Origin: Hydra vulgaris | Taxonomy: Eukaryota; Cnidaria; Hydrozoa; Anthoathecata; Hydridae | Reading direction: 5' to 3' | DNA length: 64,000 nt | NCBI RefSeq assembly: GCF_038396675.1 | Contig: NC_088933.1 | Coordinates: 36,395,501-36,459,500 of the forward strand | Part shown: piece by piece, positions 22,800-33,489 of the stretch | Position numbering within the stretch: the stretch's first letter is position 1 | Layout of the letters: every line of letters starts with the position of its first letter | Notes under the pieces: generated by a model | Database searches by the model: none | What the model saw: only the letters and a program-made list of their open reading frames with translations | Told to the model about the DNA's origin: nothing | Translations under genes and position numbers: made by a program

Positions 22800-23925
22800 A
22801 TGAGATGCTTATCGACAACTCTTCAATCTTATCTTTCGGTTTCCATCCTTCGAATTTAATTGGACGATAAAAGTTGACTTCGCGAACAAATTAAAAATTT
22901 TTACTCTACTTTAAGTTTTTTTTCAGCGTGAAGTTGTCAGGTTTACTTGAAGTTGTCAGGGTTACATACTTACTTTACGTTTTAACAATAGGACTATATT
23001 TCATATAACTCTTTGAAGGTCATAATAAACTATTATTATTTTGTATTTAGTACAACTAAGCTCGAAAAAGAAATATTTTTCAACAATTTTCTCAGAGAAA
23101 CAAGTTGATTTTTTAATGAATGATGAATAAAAGTCTCCATACATAAACTCAATACCTTTAAATATATGCTATTTTTTCAATTAAATTGGTGGAGGTGCCA
23201 TTAGATCAACATCTGAAAATTCATGAGCCAAGTAAACAGCCAAAAAAAAGATTGAAGTATGTTTAACAAGTTGCCTAAAATATAAATAATTTCAATGGTT
23301 TATCCGAATTTTATCTTAATCATATGGTGAGGAATATTATGTACTTTATATTAGTAATATTATGTATTTTATCTTAATCATATATTATGTACTTTTATAA
23401 TAGTAATAATTTATAATTTATAATATAATAATTTATAATATATTTTATCTTAATCATAAACTTAGTAGTGTAAATAAAGAAAAATTCATTTAAACACTTT
23501 TTAAAAACCATTTACCAAAACCCTCATCATGGAAAGTAATGTTCAAAACGCCACATCCCATATGGGATATAAAGTGAAAACAGTATAAAACCAATAAAAC
23601 AATATTTATGTATAAACTAATATATTTTTCGTAAAATAACTGCTGAGATATTTATGCTTAATATGTTAAATGTTGTATCATTAATAAAATACAATTAATA
23701 GAAATATAACAATATATAACATCTTTACTTGCTTATATATTATATAAAAATTGCTACATATATAAAAACTGTTACTGTTTGTCCGCAAATAATAAAATTT
23801 TATGGCTTCACATTCCCGAAACATATCATTTTTTGTCCCCTTATCAGCCAGATACTTCATAATTCTAGATTCGTGCTTTTTCAGTCAAAAGTAGTTTGGG
23901 CAGGTTTATCACTAGTGATAGGATC
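22800..23925. other. AT-rich spacer, no gene
   Basis: No recognisable coding sequence; the phrase TTTATCTTAATCATAT recurs several times between 23310 and 23460, a local tandem-like duplication. GAAGTTGTCAGG is duplicated near 22930-22960. Confidence 0.5.
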
Positions 23926-23929
23926 CAGT

Positions 23930-25560
23930 TTTGTTATTATTTACATGATTATCACAAATTATACTATCTTCGCTATCCATAACAATACTAGGCTCAGTTA
24001 AACATTTGTTTACTTGGTCACAGTATGCCAATGTAACTAAAGAATTATTCCTCAACATGATTTCATTGTTTTGCCCAGTTTGAGAAATAAATGAAGCAAG
24101 TTAAAATTTTTGAATCTGGTCTTTAGCAATACCATAAGGGTGAACACTTTCAAAGCTCAGAGTAAAAAGAGAATTCAACTGCCTCCTCATCATCTTAGAA
24201 GGAGCCCTTGATCATAATGCATGAGGTATTGTCCTGAAATATAAAAGCATTCTACTTAAATATCCACATAATAAACCTTACCTAGTGAATAAACTTTTAA
24301 ACCCATATTTACTGTTTATAACAATTCTTCAGCTGCTCCATTAGATTGAGGATGATATAGCAGGGTCTTATAACAGAGTGTCTGCCAATATTTTCCTGAA
24401 CTTTTCCTGATCCATTACCTGTTATCTCTGATTCGATTTAAAGTTATCCAAACTCAACTTCATCTGCCCAATAAAATTTTATGTTACGTTTACAATATAC
24501 AACAAACATAAGTCACATAAGTTTGATGAAAAGCCATTTTCCCCAATTTCTATCTGACTTTTCCAAAATTCAACCCATTTCCCCTGGACATTCCCAGATT
24601 TTTCATCAGCATTTCTGATACCAAAACTTCTACAACTCCATTTCTCAAAAACTATCTGATACCAAAACTTTTACAACTCATTTCTGTGGCAGCTTCATGG
24701 TTACTCACATTAATAACTTCAGGCCATCCAGAAAAAAGAATCTACTACAAACAAAAATAGTTCACCCTGATCATAGACATGATCCATATGCGCTCTGAAC
24801 CAAGGTTTATTTTCATTTATCCGTGTATGTAATAAATCTTTTTCCTCACCTTTATCTCGCACATTTATTACAGTTTTTTACATATTTTTCTTGACATCTT
24901 GACAGTAGCTAGACCATCAAACTTCCAACTTTAATCTACATCAAGTTTGAACTGTCCACAATGTATGTCATTATGAACTGTTTTGATTGATGATCTGATT
25001 TGCTGAAATTGTGATCTGATGTAACTCCATTTTCTAACAATTCATATCCTAAAAATAAAAGACAAATACTAGTTCAATTTTCTTTTATTTATACTCATCC
25101 CCAATTTTTCAAATTTAATCAAAATTTGACTAGAATTAGATTTGAGCTCTTCGGCATTTTTACCACTGACACATATATCATCTTGAAATATAACCACATT
25201 AGGAATAATATCACCAACAACAGATTCTATCACTTTTTGAAATATTGCACTCACAGTTTTTATTCCAAAAGGAGAGAATGTCAATCTTAACAATCCAATA
25301 AGGGTATTAACTGTTATTATTTCTTGTGCCTCTCTGTCCATCTTAACTTGGTGATTAGTTTGCTCAGATTTATGCCCTATTCTCAATATTTGGAATAGGG
25401 CATGAATCTGAGCAAATCTTTTGATTAACACCTATTTTGTAAACTGCACATGTGTAAATCTCTGTCTATTTTTCTAACAACCACAAGTGGTGAGGCTCAT
25501 TAACTTCCACCAGGAGGAACTCTTTGAGCAACCCTAGCTGAATCATTTCATTGAGCTATC
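23930..25560 (-). pseudogene. Ty3/gypsy-type pol relic (RT and integrase)
   Basis: Read on the minus strand from high to low coordinates. 25560-25440: short RT N-terminal traces. 25431-25069: reverse transcriptase, HQVKMDREAQEI, LRLTFSPFGIKTVSAIFQKV, and FQDDICVSGK in place of the usual YLDD catalytic box. No RNase H is seen. About 24900-24850: zinc-binding traces of integrase; 24790-24680: PWFRAHMDHV and ELFLFVVDSFF, the integrase core with its first Asp; 24390-24340: YHPQSNGAAEELL, the NG..E block with the catalytic Glu; 24230-23930: a C-terminal tail. Multiple stops, no LTRs found nearby. Degraded internal fragment. Confidence 0.82.
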
Positions 25561-25724
25561 TATCACTAATAGTCATATGTGAAAAGGATGAGGTCGAGAT
25601 TCAAAATAAGTTGGTTGTTTGCTATTTTTATAATCTTTTCTTTCACTTGATATGAACTCTTCTCTTCCTCCCAAAGTAACTTTGTCGCCAAAGGCACGCA
25701 AGAAAACCTTTTATATAGAAATTA

Positions 25725-25985
25725 GCTTCTAAATTGCTTGCGGATTTGTTTTTTAAAAGTAATCTTCCTTCATTAATAAATCTTTTTATTTTTAAAATCG
25801 GCTAATATTGCTTGTGGGTTTGTAATACAATTTTTTTTATCTTTTTTATAAACAAATCATTTCATTTTTAAAATCGGCTAATATTGCTTGTGGGTTTGTT
25901 ATACTTTTTCTTTTTTAAATACTTTTCGCTTTTATAAATACATCTTTTCATTTTTAGATTGCTAGTGGGTTTGCATTTTTTTAAA
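25725..25985. repeat. Degenerate tandem repeat, ~80-bp unit
   Basis: ATTGCTTGTGGGTTTGTTAT-type phrases preceded by TTTTAAAATCGGCTAATATT occur three to four times with T-rich spacers. Units vary in length. No coding capacity. Confidence 0.75.
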
Positions 25986-26080
25986 TTAAAATCTTTTAAA
26001 AAAACTTTTTTTTTTTTTTTTTCAATTTATTAATATTAATACATCATTAATGTAACTCTTTGTAAAGACTAAAAAGTAGA

Positions 26081-26290
26081 AAATAAAATATAGCAAAAAC
26101 ACTTGCTCAAAAATATAATCTTTTTAGTACTAAAAAGTGGAAAATAAACTTTTTAATTTAAATTTAATATTTCAGTTCATAAACTAAAGATTGACAAGTA
26201 TGTTTCTATATAAATCTTGTGCAGACCTGTCACTTTTTAGTACAAAAAAGATTATATTTTTGAGCAAATGTTTTTGCTATATTTTATTTA
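26081..26290. repeat. Foldback repeat, ~60-bp arms
   Basis: Left arm AAATAAAATATAGCAAAAAC, ...TTGCTCAAAAATATAATCTT, TTAGTACTAAAAAGTG is mirrored by right arm CACTTTTTAGTAC, AAGATTATATTTTTGAGCAA, GTTTTTGCTATATTTTATTT. The ~85-bp spacer has no ORF. Looks like a MITE or other hairpin element. Confidence 0.8.
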
Positions 26291-26749
26291 ATTGTATATT
26301 TGCTTTAGAACTAACTAAACAAATATAACCCAAAAACAATAGGTTTTATACTATTAACTAAGTTTGTTGCACTAATATTTTATACATGCCAATCAAACCA
26401 TGATTTTTTGTATAATATCAGACTTTGACAGGAATAGCGTGCAATGGCTTGCTGTAACTGAGTGGTCAGTTATAAATTTTTTTCTTTACAATCGACCACA
26501 GCTGTTTTGATGTTTCAATGATTTAAATGCAATTAAAAAAATTTTTATTGTTGATCTTTTTATTTTTATTTTACATGAAGGCTTTAAATAAAAATAAAAA
26601 ATTAATTATGATGATTGTTTAAATTAAATGCATTTTAATTTTTTCTATGTAGGCATGTATTTTTTATGATAAATTTAAACGTTTTAAACTATTTTTGCTG
26701 TCTTTCTAAAAAAATGTTAAAAGATTATTTTTAAGTTAAGAATAAGTTA

Positions 26750-27205
26750 AATTAAATCTTCCTGTTGCAATGAAATGATTTAATTGCTTTATTTTTTTTG
26801 TTTCTATTTTTACAAAGAATTGTTGAAAACCTTTTTTTTTAACTTAAATTACTTGTAAGAGTATGAAATGAATAAAAATTACTATTTTAAAAAGACTACA
26901 TTATTTATTTTTTTTGTGCAACTTTTGGGAAAAAATGTTTACAAAATTTAAAAATAATATATAAAACACTTTTCAACAATTTAAATAAATTTTGTTTATT
27001 CATTAAACAATCATTAAGAGTAATTTGCAAAAACGTTCTGCATAACTTTAATAAAACATTTCAAAAGATAAGTTTTAAAGTAATTCATTTCAAACGCAAT
27101 TAAAAACATAATAAAAAGTCATTTTTGCTTTGAGTTTGAGTTTATTGAGTTGTATTTTAGTGCCTACATACTTTCGTTTTCATAAGGACTTGTTTTCTTT
27201 TTTCT
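26750..27205 (+). repeat. Dispersed repeat R, fullest copy
   Basis: A ~455-bp sequence from AATCTTCCTGTTGCAATGAA to TTTTCATAAGGACTTG. Its first ~280 bp match 43765-44032 and its last ~160 bp match 51740-51900, both in the same orientation. The T-rich ORF at 27130-27495 overlapping its end is hydrophobic low-complexity translation and is not called a gene. Element class unknown. Confidence 0.8.
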
Positions 27206-27209
27206 CTAG

Positions 27210-28265
27210 TTTTTATTTATTTGTTTTCTTCGCTAGTTTAAGTTTAGCTTTGCATTTCTTTCATCAGCACATTCCTAAAATCATTTTTAAAATATCTAAA
27301 CAGTCATGGCCAAGTTGTCAAAAAAAAAATCGCACACCATTCCAGTCCAAGCCTGCAATATTGTTCCACAAAATATTAGGAATTTATATTAAAATTATCC
27401 TATTACTTAAAAAAAAAAAAAAAAGGTTGATGAATTTTGGGAATTTTAAACTCATTGGAAATTGGGAAGTATCATGGTGCCATAGAGCTGGCTAACACTC
27501 TGCTTGCTTTGCATATGTTTTTAAAGTATTTATATTTTCCACATTTTTTACCACTAATCATATCTGACATTCTGCATTAAGAAACATTTTGATTTTTCAA
27601 AACTTTAACAAACTTCTAACAATATTCTTAATTTTTTAAATTATTGAAATTTTTTGTTATTTATGACTAAAAACAATTTATTATATAAAATATTAGTTTG
27701 ACAAGCAGAGAATGAAAATAAAAATAAAAACATAAAATTTTTTTAGATTATTCTGAAACCTTTTAGCACATAAATTTTAGATTTTTTGACAAAATATTGG
27801 CAAAAAAAATAATTACATTAAAAATGTATTTTAAATTTACCATCTTGCAGGATTAGTGTATAAACTTTTAACAAAGCCTATACTTTGAGCAAAAGAAGAT
27901 GGATTAGCCCCTTTTTTCGCCATGCGACTCTTACTAGAATCCATATTGTTGTTCCTACCAGGTCCTCTTTTGGTGTCTTGTGCCGAAACATAACAACATC
28001 AAATACTAAACGGATTACGATTGAGTATATACTATATACTATATAGTCAATTTTAAAGAAGGAAAATTACATAAAAACATAGTTAAGACGAATTAGTTAA
28101 ACTTAAATCAAAATTTTTTTTTTTTAAGTCTCAAAATATATTCTGACAAAATATATATTACGTTTTAAATGAAATAAACTTATTTATTTATTCTTTTCAT
28201 CACCCAAATCCTAGGGAAAAAAAAAGTGTATAAAACTTTTTTTTTTAATTTTACATTGTTATTTA
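27210..28265. other. AT-rich spacer, no gene
   Basis: Nothing supportable. A short stretch near 27890-28010 is less AT-rich (TTTTTCGCCATGCGACTCTT) but has no protein homology I recognise. Confidence 0.5.
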
Positions 28266-28390
28266 GGGCCCCAAGAAGACCTAATGGTCTTGTCACAGTG
28301 CACCGTGGAAGTGTATTTAACCAGGAAGTTCACGCCTCCTTCCTTACCGTGACGCGAAAATATGTCCATAGCTCGTTTCGAACCATTAGT
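28266..28390 (-). mobile_element. SINE family 1 copy, reverse orientation
   Basis: GGGCCCCAAGAAGACCTAAT, then GGTCTTGTCACAGTGCACCG, then AAGTTCACGCCTCCTTCCTT is the reverse complement of the 3' half of the SINE at 39206-39378 (AAGAGGCGTGACCTTCAT...TTGGGGCAC). CGTTTCGAACCATT contains a reversed B-box-like GGTTCGAAAC. The tRNA-like head beyond the B box is lost or too diverged to see. A spurious 85-codon ORF overlaps it. Confidence 0.8.
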
Positions 28391-28479
28391 CTGAAGTTTA
28401 ATTTAAATTTTTTTTGTAATATCTTCTTCCATCAATTTTTTAAATATGGTTCTCTTTTCTTTAATATTCCAGAATTCGA

Positions 28480-29290
28480 ATGATTTGTTTAGAGTTGTCG
28501 CTCTTATATCTCGATTTTTTTACCGTCTATTAAACACTGGGCGAAGTTTAGCTTCAATCGGTTGCAAATTTGCATTAGTTCGTTGATAAAATAGTTATCC
28601 TTATTAATCTTTAATATATGAGTCAAAATCATGGCGAAACAAATCTCAGTAGTCTGATAAACAGATTTAATTTGTTTTGAATGAGAAGAAAAGATAAGTC
28701 ATCAATTTTAAAGAAGGAAAGTAGATAATTTTTGCTTTACATTGATATGCTGAGGAGGAGTTTTTATGCAGATCTTTTGACAGCGTATAATTTATTGAAA
28801 AATGCATTTTTATAACTAAAAATTTTTAAGCTGTATGTAGATTTGGTACAGCCGGAGATTTAAACATATGCACTATAGTTAATGGCTGACATAAACGAGT
28901 TATCGATTTTATAAGAGCTCCGGAGACTGATTGAAACTTAATCATGCGTTTGTTTACATTCGCTTTTTGGAGAGTAGCTAAATTTTGTGTATGGTCTTGA
29001 TTATCCCATAGAAATCCAAGATGTTTTCAATTACTTTTGACATATAGAAAAGAAGCGTTAATTTAAATTTTTTTTTGTAATTGAACTTTAACCAGAGATA
29101 ATAAACTCGGTTTTTTTTAGTGTCTAGCTTGATATAAAAATTTTTTTCATTGTACTTGAACTTTATTAACTAATTATTGTAGTCCATAAAGAGTAGAACT
29201 TTGAAGGATTGTATTGTCTACATAAGCAATAATGCCAGTGCATATGTCAGTTACAGTTGTTCCAACTTTGCAATCTGAAACAATTCAATT
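28480..29290 (-). pseudogene. LINE reverse transcriptase relic
   Basis: On the minus strand, GIIAYVDNTILQSSTLYGLQ near 29250-29180 corresponds to the RT active-site block (YADD changed to YVDN), followed by the palm/thumb region: DTKKNRVYYLWL-like sequence, then LGFLWDNQDHTQNLATLQKA and NVNKRMIKFQSVSGALIKSI near 29010-28900, and TRLCQPLTIVHMFKSPAVPN. Frame changes and stops throughout; no ORF over 60 codons remains. A LINE different in sequence from the Jockey-like family at 20515 and 41930. Confidence 0.72.
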
Positions 29291-29299
29291 TAACATACT

Positions 29300-30095
29300 T
29301 TCAGTATAGATATTATGATGCTTCAGAAGTCAATGGTAAAAAATAAAGTTTGTAAAAAACATGCTCACTGCCCCTTTTTCCCATTCTTTTATGTATGCCA
29401 ATATGATGGGTGAATTTTTGCTTGAGTTTGAATACTGTAAGCCTTGCTACCAGTATGCCAAAATGTGATAATGTACGTTTAACACGCAATTATGGTAATA
29501 TTGGAAAAGTTTCATTTGCTACGGTAATTATAAGTAACAAGTGGCAAAATGGCTGACTACCTGTACGCGTTTATGCAATTGAAAATGTTATAAATCTAAA
29601 TTCACTAGATAGTACTGTGTATTTTGCTTTGCTAAGTAATTAATAGCAGAAATGGATTAGTGTTCCAACTGTGTCATGGCTCAAAGAAATGATGATATCT
29701 AGCTGATAGGAAATCCCATATTGGAATTACCAGCTTGAAGAGTTTCTACAAAAGGAGATGTTACTTGCTTGTTTTTTTATTTGAAAGTTGAACTAATGAA
29801 GTACAAGAAGCAGTTGTAATGGTGCTGTGGCAGACAAAGTTGTTACTGTCATAAGTTCAGCAGCAATGGACGAAAACCAGCATTGAAATATAACGAAAAG
29901 ACAAGGTAAAAGCAAAGGTTCTTGATCTGTATGATAACCATAGGACACTGCAGAAGTAAGGTGCAAATCAAACTTGAAATTTGAAACAATTTTGAAAAAC
30001 CAAACCGTCTAGATTTAAAGCAAATATATTTAAACTTACTCACAAAAAATTTCAGCGCCATTGAACCACTTTTTCCTTCCCCTCAAAGCACACGT
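29300..30095. other. Spacer, no recognised gene
   Basis: Somewhat less AT-rich than its surroundings (29640-29960) and could be decayed coding DNA, but I recognise no family on either strand. The ORF at 29849-30061 minus has no motif. Confidence 0.5.
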
Positions 30096-30569
30096 TTGGA
30101 AAAAAAAAAGACCCAAAAAAGACCAAAAGCGGATTACTTTAAGTGTCTTGAGGGCAAGGCTAGCATAAATATTTATTGTAAATTTTTTTTTCAAGGTTTA
30201 GATAAATATCTGTATTTTTGATAAAAAAAAGTATGGTTTTTTTCTTTTTTCTCAAAAAACAGTATAATTTACATTTTAAATTGGCTAAAAAACGTTTATA
30301 ACGTGGTGCGGCGTTGTTTTTATAACCTTTTCAACAATTAAATTCAAATTTGTTATTTAGATTCATAATACAGTTTGCAAATGTATATATTCAAAATAAG
30401 AATAGAGTTACTCATTTTATGTATGTTTATTACCATTACCAAACAAAAAAATATATTCTTAACTTATAACTACAATTTTTTAATTTTTCAAGTAGCGATA
30501 TGAAACACAAATTAAGATATAATGCGTTGTATATATCATTTAACAAGTGAAATAAAACTATGTTTCGCC

Positions 30570-30990
30570 AAATGTTTCGCAAAAAGTTACAAGTGCCATT
30601 TTAACTGAAGCTGGTGTCGAACTTACAGATATACATTGCAGTAAATCAATAGCCTTTAGAAAGATGAAATCAGAAAATGAAAATATGTCAACATTAGCAA
30701 AAGAGGATGTAAAAAATGCAATAGAAGCTTCTCCTCATCCATGTGTTATACATTTTGATAGAAAAACTCTTTATGAAATTAATGCAGGGAAAAAGTTTAA
30801 GATTGACAGGCTGACAGTTCTTGTGAACATTGAGGGTGACTTTTCTTACGTTATGTGTAGTTTTAGAGGTTTAACTGAAGAAAGAATAAAAGACTGGCTT
30901 TCACTTTCACCGCAATACTGTCATACACATACTTCAATTAAAATGTTTGAAAATTATGCCAATAGCCTTATTGTTGTCAATGACCATTAG
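30570..30990 (+). pseudogene. Transposase N-terminal half, VIHFD motif
   Basis: An ORF (30664-30990), with in-frame coding-like sequence upstream from about 30570 (VTSAILTEAGVELTDIHCSK), reads HPCVIHFDRKTLYEINAGKK, FKIDRLTVLVNIEGD. I associate this VIHFDGK...DRL.VLV pattern with an uncharacterised cnidarian/arthropod transposon protein family whose C-terminal half carries DTTASN and CRHH motifs, and exactly such a C-terminal half lies at 32170-33480. After NIEGD the sequence departs from that pattern and stops at 30990. Sits between the two foldback arms. Confidence 0.6.
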
Positions 30991-31125
30991 GAAAGAGCCA
31001 TCAGCATGATACAGTAATTTGTCCATCGTTACAACAACGAAGAGGAAAAAGGGAACAGATTGATATCAGTTGACTGAGTTCGCTCTGCTTTCAGGATTTC
31101 TGGGAAAAGTTCTACTAATCTTACC

Positions 31126-31391
31126 AAAAAAAGATTATCTGATCTTTCCTCCTTAGCGAAGATAGAAAAACACGAACAAAAAGATTATCTGATAGTCTTT
31201 CCTCCTTTGCGAAGATAGAAAAACACGAACAAAAAGATTATTTGATAGTCTTTCCTCCTTAGTGAAGATAGAAAAACACGAACAAAAAGATTATCTGATA
31301 GTCTTTCCTCCTTAGCGAAGATAGAAAAACACGAACAAAAAGATTATCTGATAGTCTTTCCTCCTAAGCGAAGATAGAAAAACACGAACAA
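31126..31391. repeat. Tandem array, 53-bp unit, 5 copies
   Basis: Unit begins AAAAAGATTATCTGATAGTC and ends GATAGAAAAACACGAAC; five copies with only a handful of substitutions (CTTAGCG, CTTTGCG, CTTAGTG, CTAAGCG variants). No spacer between units, so not a CRISPR-type array. It lies within the foldback element. Confidence 0.95.
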
Positions 31392-32169
31392 AAAAAAAAG
31401 ATTAATTAGATAAACTATAGAAGAAACTTCTACAAAATCTTTTTAAATATTTAAAATATTTTTTTTTGATTTAATAAGTAATATTGAATCGCGATATGCA
31501 AAAACCAGATATGTTACAAAATCAACATTTTCGGTAAATTTGAAAAAACCTTTTTATTTCTTAATTGTTAATGATTTGTTTATAAAGACCACTTGATAAC
31601 CGCGTATTTACTAATGATGTAAGGTTCTTTGGCACATGTTTGATTTTTTCAGAATATCGTTGATATTGCACATAAGGAATATTTTTTGCAATAAAATCTC
31701 CAAATTTTGCAAAAAAGTAAAAAAAACGCGAAGTTTGGTTTTTGAAGACAATTTAATAAATTGAAGTCATAACTTAAGGAGTATTTTATTTTATTCTGAT
31801 AAAAATATTACAAATAATAAACGTACATAAAATGAGTAATTCTATTCTTATTTTGAATATATACATTTGGAAAATGTATTAATTTAATTGTTGAAAAGGT
31901 TATAAAAACAACGCCGCACCACGTAATAAACGTTTTTTAGCCGATTTAAAATGTAAATTATACTGATTTTTGAGAAGAAAGAAAATAACCATACTTTTTT
32001 TATCAAAAATACAGATATTTATCTAAACCTTGAAAAAAAAGTTTATAATAAATATTTATGCTAGCCTTGCCCTCAAGATACTTAAAGTAATCCGTTTTTG
32101 GTATTTTTTGAGTCTTTTTTTTTTTCTGAGCACCCCTAATGGCCGCAGTTAAATTAGAGGGTGACTCTG

Positions 32170-33480
32170 ATTTAAAAGTGTGACACTGTCGATATCAAGT
32201 ACTAGAAGAGCAGAAAAAGAAATTCGACTACTCACAGAAAATGAAAACTGCTTAGCTTTCCCGTCATAGCTGATGGCATTAAGACAACCCAGGAAACTGT
32301 TACCCATGCTGTGATACAAGAGTGGAGTGTTAAAAATGTAAATGTAGGTCTAGTTTTTGCCACAACTGCTTCTAATTCTGGTAGGAAGAATGGGGTCTGT
32401 TTCAAGTTGGAAACATTACTAGGCAAAAAGGTATCCTACTTAGTTTGTTAACACCATGTATTGGAAAGAATTTTGTGTGCAATTTAGCAGAAATTATTCT
32501 GTGCAACATCGAGCCAAGACACACCAGAGTTTAAGGATTTTGAGCAGCATTGGGACTCTCTTGCTCAGCAATTGATGTGCAAAAGGCTTGACATTCGCGA
32601 CTATAGACTGAAATGTCAGCAAGAAGTAAATGCCTTTTTTTGTAAACTGGTGTCTGAGCCTGAATATGATGACGCATCAGAAGATGTAATGTCACGTAAC
32701 AATTATCGGGAAAATGTCGAATTGATACTGGTACTTCTGGGAGAAAAACAATCTCATACACTGTACACTGGTTACAGCTTGGAGCATTTAGTCACACCCA
32801 ATGGGTAGCAACCATCCTATACAGCGCAAAGATTTATGCATTCGGTGAGCAGCTAAATTGTAACAAAGGTAAAATGGACAAGTTGCATCACATTTGCTTT
32901 TTGCAAATGTGATGCAACTTTTTCAAATGCCATTTTCTACATAAATACATGGCTTTCAGCACGTTCGGCTGCAGATGCATCAGTGAATGATCTGCAATTG
33001 TGGAATGATCTCACTTGGTATAAAAGTTTTGATCCAGCCGTGACAGATGCGGCTGTGACAACACATAACAAACATCTGTGATATCTCACTGAAGAGATAG
33101 GATTGTTTGCACTTTTCTCCACACTCTTGTTCGACTCCAAAAAGAAGCAAGTCATTCATCAGCTTCTGAAGCATGAAGACGATGCTACAAGCTGTCTTCA
33201 AAAGGAAGTGCTAATATTTCCACAGCTGTCAACTTCCTCACTAATACAGCTGCCATCTTTGATTGGCGCAAAGTATTAGCAGCTGTTCAGGCTCTTGCAT
33301 CTCAACAATAGTTGGATAAACTTGCCATCAACATAATGGGTAACTGGTGCAGCTTACAATAAAGCTTCCATGTTTGTTCACAATTGCAGAACCGTTAATG
33401 AAATGGCTAAGAGAGCAGTTAAGCTCATCACAGACTTTGCTGGAACAATTACAAATTGCAAAATACAGAGATAATATCTA
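32170..33480 (+). pseudogene. Transposase C-terminal half, ATTASN and CRHH-like motifs
   Basis: Plus-strand coding relic. 32265-32440: ADGIKTTQETVTHAVIQEWS, VGLVFATTASNSGRKNGVCF, KLETLLGKKVSYLVC*HHVL (a stop replaces the residue before HH). 32520-32640: PEFKDFEQHWDSLAQQ. 33240-33310: FDWRKVLAAVQALASQQ. 33355-33450: VNEMAKRAVKLITDF, a conserved VNDVAERGVKL-like block near the C-terminus. Stops and frame changes throughout; the ORFs reported at 32232, 32531, 32572, 32937 and 33347 are mostly shadows. It complements the N-terminal half at 30570-30990 of the same family. Superfamily not assigned. Confidence 0.68.
32881..32919. repeat. Perfect 17-bp hairpin, T5 loop
   Basis: AGTTGCATCACATTTGC, TTTTT, GCAAATGTGATGCAACT. 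Arms are perfectly complementary. It interrupts the transposase relic, so it is a later local inversion-duplication or tiny insertion. Confidence 0.95.
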
Positions 33481-33489
33481 TTGCCAACA

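Larger units (their letters stand above)
30100..32126. mobile_element. Foldback transposon with ~320-bp inverted arms
   Basis: Left arm 30100-30430 and right arm 31815-32126 are inverted copies. Recognisable blocks include AAGCGGATTACTTTAAGTGT, CTTGAGGGCAAGGCTAGC, GATAAATATCTGTATTTTTG, ACGTGGTGCGGCGTTGTTTT and TCAAAATAAGAATAGAGTTA. Arm identity is roughly 85-90 percent by eye. The interior carries a transposase-like N-terminal coding fragment and a 53-bp tandem array. Outer flanks show no clear target duplication. Confidence 0.8.

Noticed and set aside
23729-24001. 90-codon plus-strand ORF
   Set aside because: It is antisense to the C-terminal part of the minus-strand gypsy relic and has no motif of its own.
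27130-27495. 121-codon ORF resembling a hydrophobic protein
   Set aside because: It arises from T-rich repeat sequence (dispersed repeat R plus poly-A/T), has a lysine run from an A tract, and no domain.
31126-31391. Regular repeats resembling a CRISPR array
   Set aside because: Units are contiguous with no unique spacers, and the DNA is eukaryotic; it is a plain tandem array.
32531-33201. Minus-strand ORFs of 72-76 codons
   Set aside because: They are shadows of the plus-strand transposase relic, whose motifs read in order on the other strand.
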